Of a stretch of DNA of 64,000 nt, positions 43,042 through 53,521 are shown one piece after another (the first letter of the stretch is position 1; every line of letters begins with the position of its first letter). A program made the translations under genes and the position numbers. The notes below the pieces were generated by a model that worked only from the letters and a program-made list of their open reading frames with translations, ran no database searches and was not told the origin of the DNA. Where the stretch lies: assembly GCF_019649055.1 (NCBI RefSeq), contig NW_026570457.1, forward strand, positions 1 to 64,000, in the 5' to 3' direction. The DNA is from Paramacrobiotus metropolitanus. Taxonomy: Eukaryota; Tardigrada; Eutardigrada; Parachela; Macrobiotidae.

Positions 43042-44378
43042 TGATAGCAGATCCTGGTTTTCCTTCTGTGGAATCTTTTTGAGAGACGGTGTAGAATAGC
43101 TTCCGTAACGGCCGACGAGAAGACAGGGGAGAACCGTAACCCGGTTCCCATCCCCATCTGATCGCCGCCAGCCAGAGCGGTTGGTTTCTCTCTCTTGCGG
43201 GACCGCGAGCGGAACGACTCAGCGGACCCTCGTCGCCAGCGCGGGCGGAACGATCCTTGTGCAGACGTCGGGCAGAACGACTCAGCAGACTCTCCTCTCT
43301 CGCGCGGACGGAACGATCTTGCGCTTTCGGCCAGCGGAACGACTTGGCCCGGGTAGATCGGCGGATGGAACGATCCTGCGGATCCTCGGACTACAACTTC
43401 GGACGGAACCCTCTCAGCATTCAACAATCGGGGTCGCCATTGCGTTAAGTCGCACCCGCAACTTTACCAACGCGAGCGGGACGTTTTCAACCGGAGAATC
43501 CGGCGGACTGACCTGGACGGACGGCATCCGACCCGTGCCCACCTGGTAAACAGGTCTTTCAGACCCTTGTAGAGCCATAAGAACCCGATATAACCGGGCA
43601 ATTTTCATTTTTACCGACGAAAACTAGTTTCCTTCTGCTAAAAACCTTTTTCACCCGGATAAACGGGCTTAAAAACATCTTTTGACGGGTAAAATAGGGT
43701 TAGCCAGCCTTACTAGGTCGGACCCTCGAGCCTCGGTGAAGACCCTTAGAACCTCGGTTTTCAACCTTTCTTAATTTTCGAAAAATTAAGGGAACTAATT
43801 TCCCCGGCTGAAATAAATTTTGGCCGGTGAAAAATAAATTTTCTTAATTTTTCCGGATTTTTCGCCGAATTTCCCACGGCAGAAATAATTAAATCAAATT
43901 TAAAAATAATTGTGACGTCACTACGGCCGATTTACCATACTTAAGATTGACCAATCAGAATCGTGGGGAGAATCCCTATGTTATAAGCCCGTAGTGAGTC
44001 ACTGTTTTTTGGAAATTTGCACGGGGCGCGCAGAATCGTGACGTAGGCAGTAATCCGCAAGACCACTTAGTAGTGTGACGTCATAGCTCGGAAGTTCGAC
44101 CAGGGTTACGCCCGACGTGACCAGGCTGGTGGGTACACTTTCCGCTACGCCGGCCCAGCAAACCAGAGCCTAAATCATCGGACTTCAACCGGTCGAACAA
44201 GTCCAACAAATCGGACAAATCGACCAGCTCGGTAAGGGAGAAGCGAGATCAGCGGATCCTTGGAGCCGGTCTGACCCAATCGCCGGAGGAAAGCTTCGAG
44301 GACGCTCAGAACCGGGCGTTCCTGGAGTCGCCCCAAGATAAACCGGAGGTCCTGTATGGCCCAACAGGCCAGAATACA
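43042..44378 (+). other. Leader of element 2, no supported gene
   Basis: The first 500 bp contain at least six irregular repeats of CGGAACGAYC (43205-43405), giving a spurious open frame rich in GT and RT. Small hairpins such as CCCGGATAAACGGG occur near 43655. The CAAYA hairpin family starts at 44357. No clear primer-binding site was identified just after the LTR. Confidence 0.6.
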
Positions 44379-45916
44379 GTGAACCCGGAGCCTGCAGCTG
44401 GACATTGGCGCCCAATAGGTGCCATGCCGACTACGTTCCCGGTGATTTCCTCGGACAGAGGAGTCTCGGACCCTGCACTAGGTAGGGCCGCGGTGTCACT
44501 GGACATGGGTGACCCGGTGCCACCCCAACAGGGGGGCATGGGATCCAGAATGGACCCGAGGCAAACCCCAATAAGCCCTAACCAGACCGGAGGGAAGGTT
44601 CCGCCGGCCCGGGAGGTGACCCACAAGGTAAGTTTACCGGACAAAACCCCGGTATCCCCGGTTGGAAACCCTAAGTCTCCGGGCAATACCCGGAAATCAA
44701 CGTCCCCGGACCAGAAACGGACCCCAGGGACCCCGGAGGTGACGTCACCGGACCCGAAGCCCCGGACCGGGACCCCAACTCGGACCTTGGACTCACCGAG
44801 GCCGACTTCGGGAAGCCAAAAGTCGTCATCGGTGACACTGCATCCGGCTAAGACCCCTAACACCGGGGCTCGGACCCCGACCCGACAGGTCGACACCCCG
44901 AAAACCCGGGAGGTGACCCACAAGGCGGGTTCACCGGACAAAACCCCGGTATCCTCGGTTGAAAACCCTAAGTTTCCGGGCAATACCCGGAAATCAACGT
45001 CCCCGGACTAGAAACGGACCCCAGGAACCCTGGAGGGGAAGTCACCGGACCCGAAGCCCCGGACCGGGACCCCAACTCGGACCTTGGACTCACCGAGGCC
45101 AACTTGGGAAGCCAAAAGTCGTCTTCAGGGACATTGCAGCCGGTTGAGACCCCTAACCCAGGGGTCCGGACCCTGACCCAACAGGTTGGGACTCCGAAAA
45201 CCCGGTCTGTGACCCCCACTTTTCAGGCGAAAAACGCCGTTTCTCCGGTCAAAAACCGGATCTCACCGGCCGAAACCGGGGCAACCCAGGTTATTGGACC
45301 CTTACCCTCGGTACCCGGACCCCTACCCTCGGTATACGGACACTCACACGCTGTAACCGAACCTTTACCCGGGACCGACTTGACCGAGGTTACCCGACTT
45401 AAAGAAATGTTGGATCAGTCTCGGGCCGAAGTGGAAGCCCTGCACCAAGAACTGGAGCAGCGGTCAACCCATTTAATGGCCATGGTGAACCGAGCGGACA
45501 CCCGGGCCGCGACCTTACGGGACGAAAATGACCAGCTCAGCCAGGCACTGCAGAATGCAGATACTACCGTTGCCGAGCTCCAGTTAGAGCTGGACAACGA
45601 GGCTGATGCCCGCACCCACCTGAAATTCAGCTATAAAGAGGCTGAAAAGGTCATTGAGGCCCAACGAAACCACATTGACCGGCTGGAAACCGAAAAGGCT
45701 CGGTTGGAAGAACTTCTTCAGTACGGCATTGAAGCTTCTCACAAGGTCGTCGAACTGAACCGGGAGAATGACCTTTTGGATGCCGAGATCGAACGCTTTA
45801 CAGCAGAAAAGATCGTTTTGGAGAAGCTTGCGGCTAAGCCACCCCGTCATACCGGACATCGCAGGAGCAACACGGACAACTGCAGAACTTACTGTGCCGG
45901 TACAATCCTGAACTGA
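44379..45916 (+). pseudogene. Gag-side N-terminal region of element 2: Pro/Thr-rich repeats then a coiled coil
   Basis: The first frame (44379-45011) is rich in P, T, S, G and K and is built on a 300-bp tandem duplication (see 44611-45210). It ends at a TAG in the second unit, where the first unit has CAG. A one-base deletion in the second unit (near 45108) also moves the frame. The next frame (45104-45916) carries a predicted coiled coil of about 150 residues (LKEMLDQSRAEVEALHQELE, RDENDQLSQALQNADTTVAE, EKARLEELLQ) and ends CRTYCAGTILN. Long coiled coils upstream of capsid are seen in some gag proteins and promote self-association; this role is inferred. Confidence 0.6.
44611..45210 (+). repeat. 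Two tandem copies of a 300-bp coding unit
   Basis: Unit 1 (44611-44910) and unit 2 (44911-45210) both run from GAGGTGACCCACAAGG to CCCCGAAAACCCGG or close to it, with about 90 percent identity by eye. They share CTAAGTYTCCGGGCAATACC and CGGACCTTGGACTCACCGAG. The second copy has the stop and the one-base deletion. Confidence 0.85.
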
Positions 45917-45966
45917 ACCCAATAGGTCAGTTAAGGATATCCACAAACCAGACCTACCAGGTCGGG

Positions 45967-48161
45967 ATGGCCCGGATGGATCCGTTAACAGGTACTCCGC
46001 CGACAGCACCATCAGCTACGGAGCCGGAACGGAACACTTTAACCGCCCGACTAAAAGTGCCAACCCAACCCATAGCGACGACAACCATGGCCCCCGGAGG
46101 AATGCCCGCAAATGTGGCATTCTTAACCGGTACTGGGCCCGTCGGATCGACCACAATCGGACATCGCCCGGATAGCTCACAAGAGAGCTCGGTACTCGGT
46201 CCGTATATCCGGACACCCGGACCCGGCCGGGTCAACAGCGTCTCTGGAAGGGAACTCAGGCCGCAGCCGAACCCCATACCGGGTGCCGCGCAACCTGACT
46301 CGGTGAACCCGAGCTCCGACAGACGTCAGGCATTGTCGCGGAACGTAGCCCCAATAACGGCTCCCGCTGCACCCGAGGAAGAAAGGCGCGAGAACCCAAA
46401 TGGCTCGGCTTACCGAGACCCAATAGGTCAGGTAGCCGAGCCCAACATGAACCTAGCGGCAGCTCCACTCGGAATGTGGTTGGGCCAGAACGGCGTTCGG
46501 CAGCCGCTACCTTACGCAGGGCAGAACTTCTTGCCGGGACAAAGACAGCCGCAACTAGCGGCTCCCCCGGCCCACCCGAACCTATATCCGGTCAACCTCG
46601 GACAGCCTGCCGTGGCAGCCCAACAGGCATACCAGGCAGTGCAGCAACCCCCGGTAGCCCAACAGGCACAACCGGTGGGTCAACTCCAGCAACCCCCGTT
46701 ACCCAACCCGAGCGTTCTTCAAGCCCGACGAGAGGGCTTTGAAGAAGGCCGAAACCGCTATGAAGAGCGAATGGCTCGGATTGCGGCTAAGAAGAACCGG
46801 GGCGACCTGCCGAAATTCAACGGCGACGGAACCAAAGTGGAGGGGTGGATCACCAAAATCCGGCGAATCTTCCGCCAGGAGGTTTGACGATGTCGGAATG
46901 ACTAACGTCGGCTTCATGACAGAACTGGAAGGTGCTCTGTCCGGGCAGGCCTTAGAATGGTACCAAAACCAGTCAGCCCTGGAACCCGAAGAGAATGGCT
47001 GGCCGGTAGAATACTGGCTTCAGCAGTTTGCAGCCCGCTTCGCGGAAACGGACAAGCAGGTGACGGCAATAATAGACATCAGCAGTCGAAAGTACAAGTT
47101 CGGGCAAGAGACCCCGGAGCAGTACTATGACGCCATCATCAACCTCAAACAACGAGGCAACCTGAGCGATGAGTTGGCCGTCTTTTACCTGCGGACGAAC
47201 ATTACGGAGCCAAACCTGCGAGCGGCTTTGGATATCCGAATGCCCAAGACAACACAGGAGTTTCGCGACTACATCCGGGACTATACACGGGGAAAACCCA
47301 TGTATCAAGGCGGCAATGTCACCAATTACATCTCCGTCAGAACGGCAACCCGACAGGCCCCCGGCTATATCCAGCATAACTCGCCAGGTTACCAGAACGT
47401 GCAACCGGGGCCTCAACGACCGAGCCCTCCGGCGACACCATCCTCTCAATCCCGGGCCCAACTGGAACAGACTTGGGCGGCTATGGCGGCGATGAACCTT
47501 AACGGGTCCCCAATAGGGACCGCGGTCTCGCCGCCGACTTACGGAAATGCCGGCTATGGCCAGCCCCAACGGGGCTACAGCCAGCCTTCGAGCCCCGGTT
47601 ACGGCCAACCCCAGAACGAAAGGTACGGCCACGGAGGTGGATATGGACGCAGCGGAGCCCCACAATATGGTGGCTTCGCCGGAAGTCCCCGCCGCGGAAA
47701 CTTCGGAAACCGCAAAGGCGGAAGTGACGCGGCGCAGAATGCCCAGTGGTCACCCCGTACACCACAGCAAGAGGACCGCCAACTAGCGGCCTACCTATGT
47801 GGACCGGATGGAAGCAAAGTTCTTCCAGTGGACCCAGGACGGAACATTTTCCTGCGGTCACTGTAGATGGGGCAACCACAACGAGGATAGTTGTGGCTAT
47901 GCCGGACTCCGGCCCGAGGACAATCCTAACCGGAGATGGTACCGGGATTGGAGGTACCGGTACGATAATGGTTGGCCGCTTGGATCGGCGAACCAGAATT
48001 ACTTGAACATCGTACCCCCGCCACGCCTCCGCCAGCAGAACGCTGGCCGGCCTTTCGTGGTGAATATACCACCAGGTCAGCGACCACAGCTGCCGCCTTT
48101 CCCGGCTCCCAATAGGAGCCAGGCTGGGCCGTCCCAGGGCAGCCCACAGGGAAACGCTTAA
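45967..48161 (+). pseudogene. gag (capsid and nucleocapsid) of element 2, frame-broken
   Basis: The first part is a Pro/Gln-rich linker ending in PKFNGDGTKVEGWITKIRRI, the start of a retrotransposon capsid domain. The capsid continues in another frame from about 46870 (GQALEWYQNQSALE, YWLQQFAARFAETDKQ, YKFGQETPEQYYDAIINLKQ, LRAALDIRMPKTTQEF). A Gly/Tyr/Gln-rich tail follows. One zinc knuckle, CGHCRWGNHNEDSC (C-x2-C-x4-H-x4-C), lies at about 47853-47894 in yet another frame. So there are two frame changes, near 46870 and near 47830. Function: particle assembly and RNA binding. Confidence 0.8.
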
Positions 48162-48166
48162 GGTCG

Positions 48167-48982
48167 ATGAGCTCCGGTGACTCATTCGACCTTTGTCATC
48201 CAACGGAACCACCGGATAAGGATAACCCCACTAACTGGACTAACCTTACGGACACAACTCGGAACTTTGACTTGGATTTAGCCTCCGCAACGGTCAACGA
48301 AGCTGCCAGGATCTTGGCGGCGGGGACGGTAGCCCAATCAGGCACCGGACTTCCCCGGTTCGGAAACTCGGAGAACCGACCCGAACCTCGCGGCACCGAT
48401 AATGCGGCTCCCGGACCAGAAGGTGTACCCGGGAGGATCGGCCATGGAACTTGGACCCGATCGGCAGGAGCTGGAAGTGCTCCACTCGGCCCAGAAAGTG
48501 AAGCCGGAGGGGTCGGCCGAAAAACTCGGAACCGACCGGCCGGGACGAGAAACGTCACCGAGCCGCCCGGAAGGCTCAGTGCCCAATTAGGCACTACGAG
48601 CCACGGGCCATGCGGACAACCTAGGCGCCGGCCCGCAGCCTCACAGGATGCCAGAATGACACCTGAACCGTCACCGGTAGGCCAGCCGGGAAGACGGCCC
48701 GCACACATTGCGGAAGCTCCGACCAAAGAAGTAACGGAGACCTCAGAGGACTGGGAAGCAGTACCCTTGGAAGCACAGGCACCCGCCCACTGTCTGCAGC
48801 AGGGAGCGGACTTCTTCCAGCGACAACCGGCAAGAACCGAAACCATCGCAGAACGACCCATTAGCCGAACCTTACGGGCGGATACCTCCGCATCGTCGAT
48901 GCCTGGAGTAATTAACCGGACAAAGACGCACGGAACACCACGGGCGGGAACTGCTGAATCGCCGATGAACCGGAATAATTAA
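48167..48982 (+). CDS. Unrecognised Pro/Glu/Ala-rich linker frame of element 2
   Basis: An open stretch of 271 codons between nucleocapsid and protease. Low-complexity (rich in P, G, A, E, T, R) with no domain I recognise. It probably belongs to the gag-pol linker. It contains the hairpin at 48578-48595. Confidence 0.45.
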   Translation: MSSGDSFDLCHPTEPPDKDNPTNWTNLTDTTRNFDLDLASATVNEAARILAAGTVAQSGTGLPRFGNSENRPEPRGTDNAAPGPEGVPGRIGHGTWTRSAGAGSAPLGPESEAGGVGRKTRNRPAGTRNVTEPPGRLSAQLGTTSHGPCGQPRRRPAASQDARMTPEPSPVGQPGRRPAHIAEAPTKEVTETSEDWEAVPLEAQAPAHCLQQGADFFQRQPARTETIAERPISRTLRADTSASSMPGVINRTKTHGTPRAGTAESPMNRNN

Positions 48983-49016
48983 CCGGACAGAAGCGCAACA
49001 AGCGAGCAACCCGGAG

Positions 49017-49961
49017 GTGCGCCCCGTAAGACGACCGATCGAGGTCATCACCATACCGGATGAACCCGAAAAGAAGCTCACTCAGGCCTCCCGACCGCCG
49101 TGTGTAGACACCAATAGTGTCCCCGGCGGATCAACCCTGATCCCGGTGGAACTCACCATCCGGGAGGTGACTATTCAGCCATTGGTATCCTCCGGACGAC
49201 CGAAGGTAGTCCGGGCATGGACACATGAAGTCCAGATTGGACCTGTACCCACCATGGCTATGTTGGACACCGGAGCTGAAACATCCCTAATAGAGGAGCG
49301 TTTCTGCCGGGCCAACAACCTTAAACTCGAATCCTTGGGGTGCTTCACCAAAATACTCGGTGTAGGCGGACAAGTAGCCTTTATGGTGACCCATTGCTGT
49401 ACCGTACCGGTAACTCTGCAAGGATACACCAGCCCCCACACATTTTATGTTCAACCAAACAATTCCGACGTTCCAGTCCTTCTTGGATGCGATTATCTGC
49501 ACTCCAAGTTCGTTTTCACCCGGGCGCCGACCCCCAATGAGGGTCAGCGGAACCCATCTTCGGGTGCAGTGCAGCCTACCCCGATACCAGAGGCATCGGG
49601 CACGGCAACGAATACGGCTCGGATTAATCGGACGGTTAACCCGATTATCCCCGGACCCTCGATTTGCCCAGAATGCTCGGACACCGAACGGAGCCTCATC
49701 ACGGAGCTGCAAGTCCACAACGCCATAGAAAAGCACATGGCCAAAGTACGGACAACCCGACTGGAACCAGTCAAAGGGATACTAAAGTCTATCCCGATAC
49801 CAGAGGCATCGGCCTCTGGTATACTCAGACAAAGATATCGAACTTGGTTCTCCGGCATTCAGCACCTCCTAGAGACCAGAACGGTCGGCATAATGGTTGA
49901 GCTCGACCGGATCGGCGCCAGAACGGACGACGAGATCCGAGCCGCCCGGGAGGAAAGCTAG
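49017..49961 (+). CDS. Retropepsin-like protease of element 2
   Basis: Active site MAMLDTGAETSLIEE followed by a flap region with GVGGQVAFMV and the second conserved loop VPVLLGCDYLHSKFVF. This is the aspartic protease that matures Gag-Pol. The C-terminal third (after 49540) is a linker with hairpin 49525-49549. The frame ends at a TAG before the next module. Confidence 0.85.
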   Translation: MRPVRRPIEVITIPDEPEKKLTQASRPPCVDTNSVPGGSTLIPVELTIREVTIQPLVSSGRPKVVRAWTHEVQIGPVPTMAMLDTGAETSLIEERFCRANNLKLESLGCFTKILGVGGQVAFMVTHCCTVPVTLQGYTSPHTFYVQPNNSDVPVLLGCDYLHSKFVFTRAPTPNEGQRNPSSGAVQPTPIPEASGTATNTARINRTVNPIIPGPSICPECSDTERSLITELQVHNAIEKHMAKVRTTRLEPVKGILKSIPIPEASASGILRQRYRTWFSGIQHLLETRTVGIMVELDRIGARTDDEIRAAREES

Positions 49962-50093
49962 GCGGTAATCAGACTAACCGAGGCCCTTGAAGAGGAGATA
50001 ATCGAATGGGAAGAGGAATGGATCGTACTCCACGCGCAATTTGCGGAACATCAGCTTCCCATACCGCCGATACTTGAGATCCAAGCCCACGAA

Positions 50094-51365
50094 TTGGGTC
50101 GACGACTCTTTTGGCACTTCAGAGACCCATATCATCTCGGTTCACTGGACACTGCCTCATTCTGGAGTAAGTTCGGTGAGAATACCCGGGTAACTCGAGT
50201 TGTGCCGGACCCAGAGCCTCCGCTTGAACCCTGCAACTGGCACCAGGCCAAGAAAGTGAGGCTTTGCGGAGACGTACTCCCACAAGAGGGGTGTCGTCTA
50301 GCCAATACCCGGGTAAATGCCCCGGACCAGCAGTATGAAGCCTTAGAATGCCCGATTTGCTGTGAAAATAACGGAGTAATCGTCCAAGCCCTCAGAACTC
50401 GGAACGAAAAAGTCTGGGAGCATGGTAGGCCAACATCGCCCGGACCTCCCGAACCGGAAAGGCGGGTTGGCCCGGCACAGGAGACCCCAATTAGGGTTAC
50501 TGACGGGCTACCCGGACCTTCTGGGGACTTAGGCGACGAAGAAGCAGAAATCGACTTCGAAGCCCCGGACTCAGATGTCCAGAGCACAAGTGACTCACCG
50601 GACACCGACTCCGACAATGAGCCCTCGGACCCCTCGGAGGAACAATCGTCCGAGGAGGATGACGACGATGACGATAACGACATCGGCTTCGACCCGTCAG
50701 TCCGATGGATAGGGACAGATACACCCTTGAACGGGCCCCCAGAAGGTGGACCGCCCGGCAATCAACCCTCAAAAGGAGCCAGGGAGCCTCCGAATGAAGG
50801 CTCGGGCCATCAACGGGCTGAGTTAACCGCAATTACGGTTTCTCACCCGGCTGACAACCAGTTAACCTTGGCCACGTCAAGCGATAAAGGCTTAGTCTCG
50901 GACATCAACCCCTCCGGAGACGACACATCGGAAGAGGCCTCCACGGACAACAATTCCGGGACGGAACGACGGGTATCCCCGAGCGACGACGAACAGATTG
51001 CCCAACAGGCGACATTCGTCGGAGGCAAACCCGTTGTTTCCGGCCTAACCCTGGTCTCCGAGGCTCAAGCCTCGGTGCGGACGACTAAGTCCGACAAGAC
51101 CCTGTATAACCCATGGAAAAGGGTTATGAAGCCAAAGCCAATAGCGACGGCAACAGAATCTAACCCAACGGTCAATCTTCTCCGGCTGAATACCGAAACA
51201 AGCCTCAATGCGACGACCGGCAACCGGTATTTGTCGAGAACAAGTCCACACTACCCCCGTGCTCGACTTGTGCGATACTGGTGCGGACCCTCAGAAGTAT
51301 GGACCCTGACCGGGAAATCCACTTTGAGTCCTTCCGGCGACGACACTCCGGAGTCCGTCCGATAG
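50094..51365 (+). CDS. Acidic linker frame of element 2
   Basis: 423 codons between protease and RT. It begins with a possible CxxC segment (ALECPICCENNGV), then becomes very acidic (SEEDDDDDDND) and Ser/Pro-rich. No enzyme signature was seen. It overlaps the start of the next frame (51281) and is likely a linker of the polyprotein. Confidence 0.5.
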   Translation: MGRRLFWHFRDPYHLGSLDTASFWSKFGENTRVTRVVPDPEPPLEPCNWHQAKKVRLCGDVLPQEGCRLANTRVNAPDQQYEALECPICCENNGVIVQALRTRNEKVWEHGRPTSPGPPEPERRVGPAQETPIRVTDGLPGPSGDLGDEEAEIDFEAPDSDVQSTSDSPDTDSDNEPSDPSEEQSSEEDDDDDDNDIGFDPSVRWIGTDTPLNGPPEGGPPGNQPSKGAREPPNEGSGHQRAELTAITVSHPADNQLTLATSSDKGLVSDINPSGDDTSEEASTDNNSGTERRVSPSDDEQIAQQATFVGGKPVVSGLTLVSEAQASVRTTKSDKTLYNPWKRVMKPKPIATATESNPTVNLLRLNTETSLNATTGNRYLSRTSPHYPRARLVRYWCGPSEVWTLTGKSTLSPSGDDTPESVR

Positions 51366-53519
51366 AAGACGACATTCAGATCTGGCCAACCTGCGACACG
51401 GCATGGATCAAGGTCCAGAACGCGACCGAGCACAACCAAGTACTCCGTAGGGGCGCCAAAATCGGCTACATGTACTACTCGGACCTCTACGAGTATGAAT
51501 TTGACAATGAGGGCATCGAATGGGAGATTCCCATGGGAGTTGCCCGGGTCGAGAAGAAGGGAGACCGCCCGTACAACCTACCGAAGGCGACACAATATGA
51601 CGCCACTACGGTGCGGACCCAACATAAAGTTGAGCTGCCACCCCGGGCAGTCGTTGTAGTCACGGTTACCATTGACTTGGGAGTGGACCCCGCTAAGAAC
51701 AAGTACTTAATGTACCTCGGCTCGGAGGAAGCCTTAGCCGAGGGTATCGAAATGAAGGATGGTCCGACCCCACATGACGGGAAGAAATTCACCATCCTTG
51801 TGGCCAACCATAACAATAAGGAGGTCATCATCCGGAAAGGAACCCCAATGGGACGGATCGAACCGTACGAACATATGACGGACGACCGAAAAGCCCAGGT
51901 CAGACTTACCCAATTAGGTGAGGAAGACCCGGAGATCGTTGAAGAGCAGCGGAAGGCCATCAACTCCATGAAGCTCGGAGAGAACCTAACCGACGAGCAG
52001 CGACAGGTCTTACGGGACATCGCATGGGAATATCGGTTGGTCTTCCCGACCTCGAAGCGTCCCTATGGTGACGTCAAGGGAGTCACCCATGTCATCGATG
52101 TCCAAGGTGCGAAGCCCATCAAAATGAACCCGACCAGAACGGTTGGAAGGGCCGCGAATTCATTTCCAAACATGTCCAGGAGATGTTGGACCAGGGTGTC
52201 ATTGAACCCTCTGATGCAGCTTCCCCGTGGTCTTGGCAGCCAAGAAAAACCCGGACGGCTCTGTCGGAACCCGGTTCTGCATCAACTACATTAAGTTGAA
52301 CGCAGTCACCAAGAAGAACAACTACCCGCTTCCCAACCCGGATGAATTGCTGGACCAGAGTGCCGGGATGGAATATTACGGCAAGGTGGACTGCCAGTCC
52401 GGTTTTTGGCAAATCCCAATGGATGAAGCCTCGAAGGACATGACAACCTTCGTAACCCCGGAGGGCATGTACCGTTTTAACCGGATGCCGTTCGGAGTCT
52501 GCAACGGACCCGCAACCTTCCAGATGCATGTCGATAAAATAACCGCAAAAGCCCGCAAGAAAGGTGTTTTTGCGTATATCGACGACATCATCTTCTTCGG
52601 TCGGACCTTTGAAGAATTCAAAGAAGGCTTCCGAGCCACCCTGGACTGCCTACAAGAGGCCGGGTTCACCATCAAACCCTCGAAATGCGAGGTGAGGACG
52701 GACAAGCTTCCGTTCCTTGGACACGTCCTCAGCAAGGCCGGAGTCCAGACCGACGATGATAAGGTAGCCGCTATTGCGCAGTACCAACCCCCGAGAACAG
52801 AACGCCAATTGCGGTCGTTTCTCGGGTTGGCCAACTATTACCGGAAATTCATTCGGAACTACGCTCAGCGAACCTCAAAGATGTATGAACTCCTCCGGAA
52901 GACCAACTCTATCCGGACAGACTGGACCGATGACCATACGGCAGAGTTCAACGGTATCAAACAGGCTCTAACCACAACCCCGGTACTCGCAAAGTTCGAC
53001 CCGTCCAAGAAGACGGTAATCGAGTGCGATGCCAGTGGAGCCGGACTTGGCGCGGTGTTGTCACAAAAAGACCACCCGGTAGCTTTTGCCAGCCGAGTAC
53101 TCCACGGAGCTGAGAAGAACTACGGTGTCACCGAATGGGAATGCCTAGCCGTAGTCTGGGCCGTGCAGAAGTTCAAACACTTCATTGACCGCGGACCCTT
53201 CACCGTCAGAACGGACCACCGAGCCCTACAGAACCTGATGCGCTGTGAGTCCAATAGACCCGGCATCAACCCCCGGTTGACACGGTGGGCATTGGCTCTG
53301 CAAGGCAAGGTTATCACCATCGAGTATAAACCCGGAGTCTTCTGCGATAACGCGGACGCTCTGTCCCGATGGCCGTTGGAACGACCCGACGATAACGACC
53401 CTCATGAAGAACTGGACCAAGTACCCAACTTTGAAGACTTCAAAGACGAGATCCAAATAAGGTCTCTAAGGGTACAACGGAAGGTTCAGAAGGAACGGAG
53501 CCGAAGAAACCCGGACTAA
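51281..53519 (+). pseudogene. Pre-RT region, reverse transcriptase and RNase H of element 2
   Basis: 51281-52294 holds the pre-RT region (WIKVQNATEHNQVL, VIIRKGTPMGRIEPYEH), which ends at VKGVTHVIDVQGAKPIKMNP, the usual entry to RT. The frame then changes twice around 52150-52230. RT continues with TRFCINYIKLNAVT, YYGKVDCQSGFWQIPM, MPFGVCNGPATFQMHV and the catalytic box YIDDIIFF. Connection and RNase H follow: LRSFLGLANYYRKFI, VIECDASGAGLGAVL, EWECLAVVWAVQKF, RTDHRAL and DNADALSRWPL. All catalytic residues of RT and the first Asp of RNase H are present. The frame stops at 53519, just before the integrase frame. Confidence 0.88.
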
Positions 53520-53521
53520 CC

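Noticed and set aside
43181-43549. 122-codon frame in the leader of element 2
   Set aside because: It is made of irregular CGGAACGA repeats and overlaps antisense frames of similar length.
44379-45011. Collagen-like or silk-like host gene (Pro/Gly/Thr-rich)
   Set aside because: It lies inside the LTR element, shares its CCGGA composition and tandem duplication, and has no signal peptide or Gly-X-Y pattern.
51830-51858. Hairpin-like ATCCG...CCCCAATGGG...CGGAT in the RT-side coding
   Set aside because: Loop and inner stem do not fit the CAAYA family, so it was not counted; likewise the 3-bp stem near 53255 and the 2-bp one near 56975.
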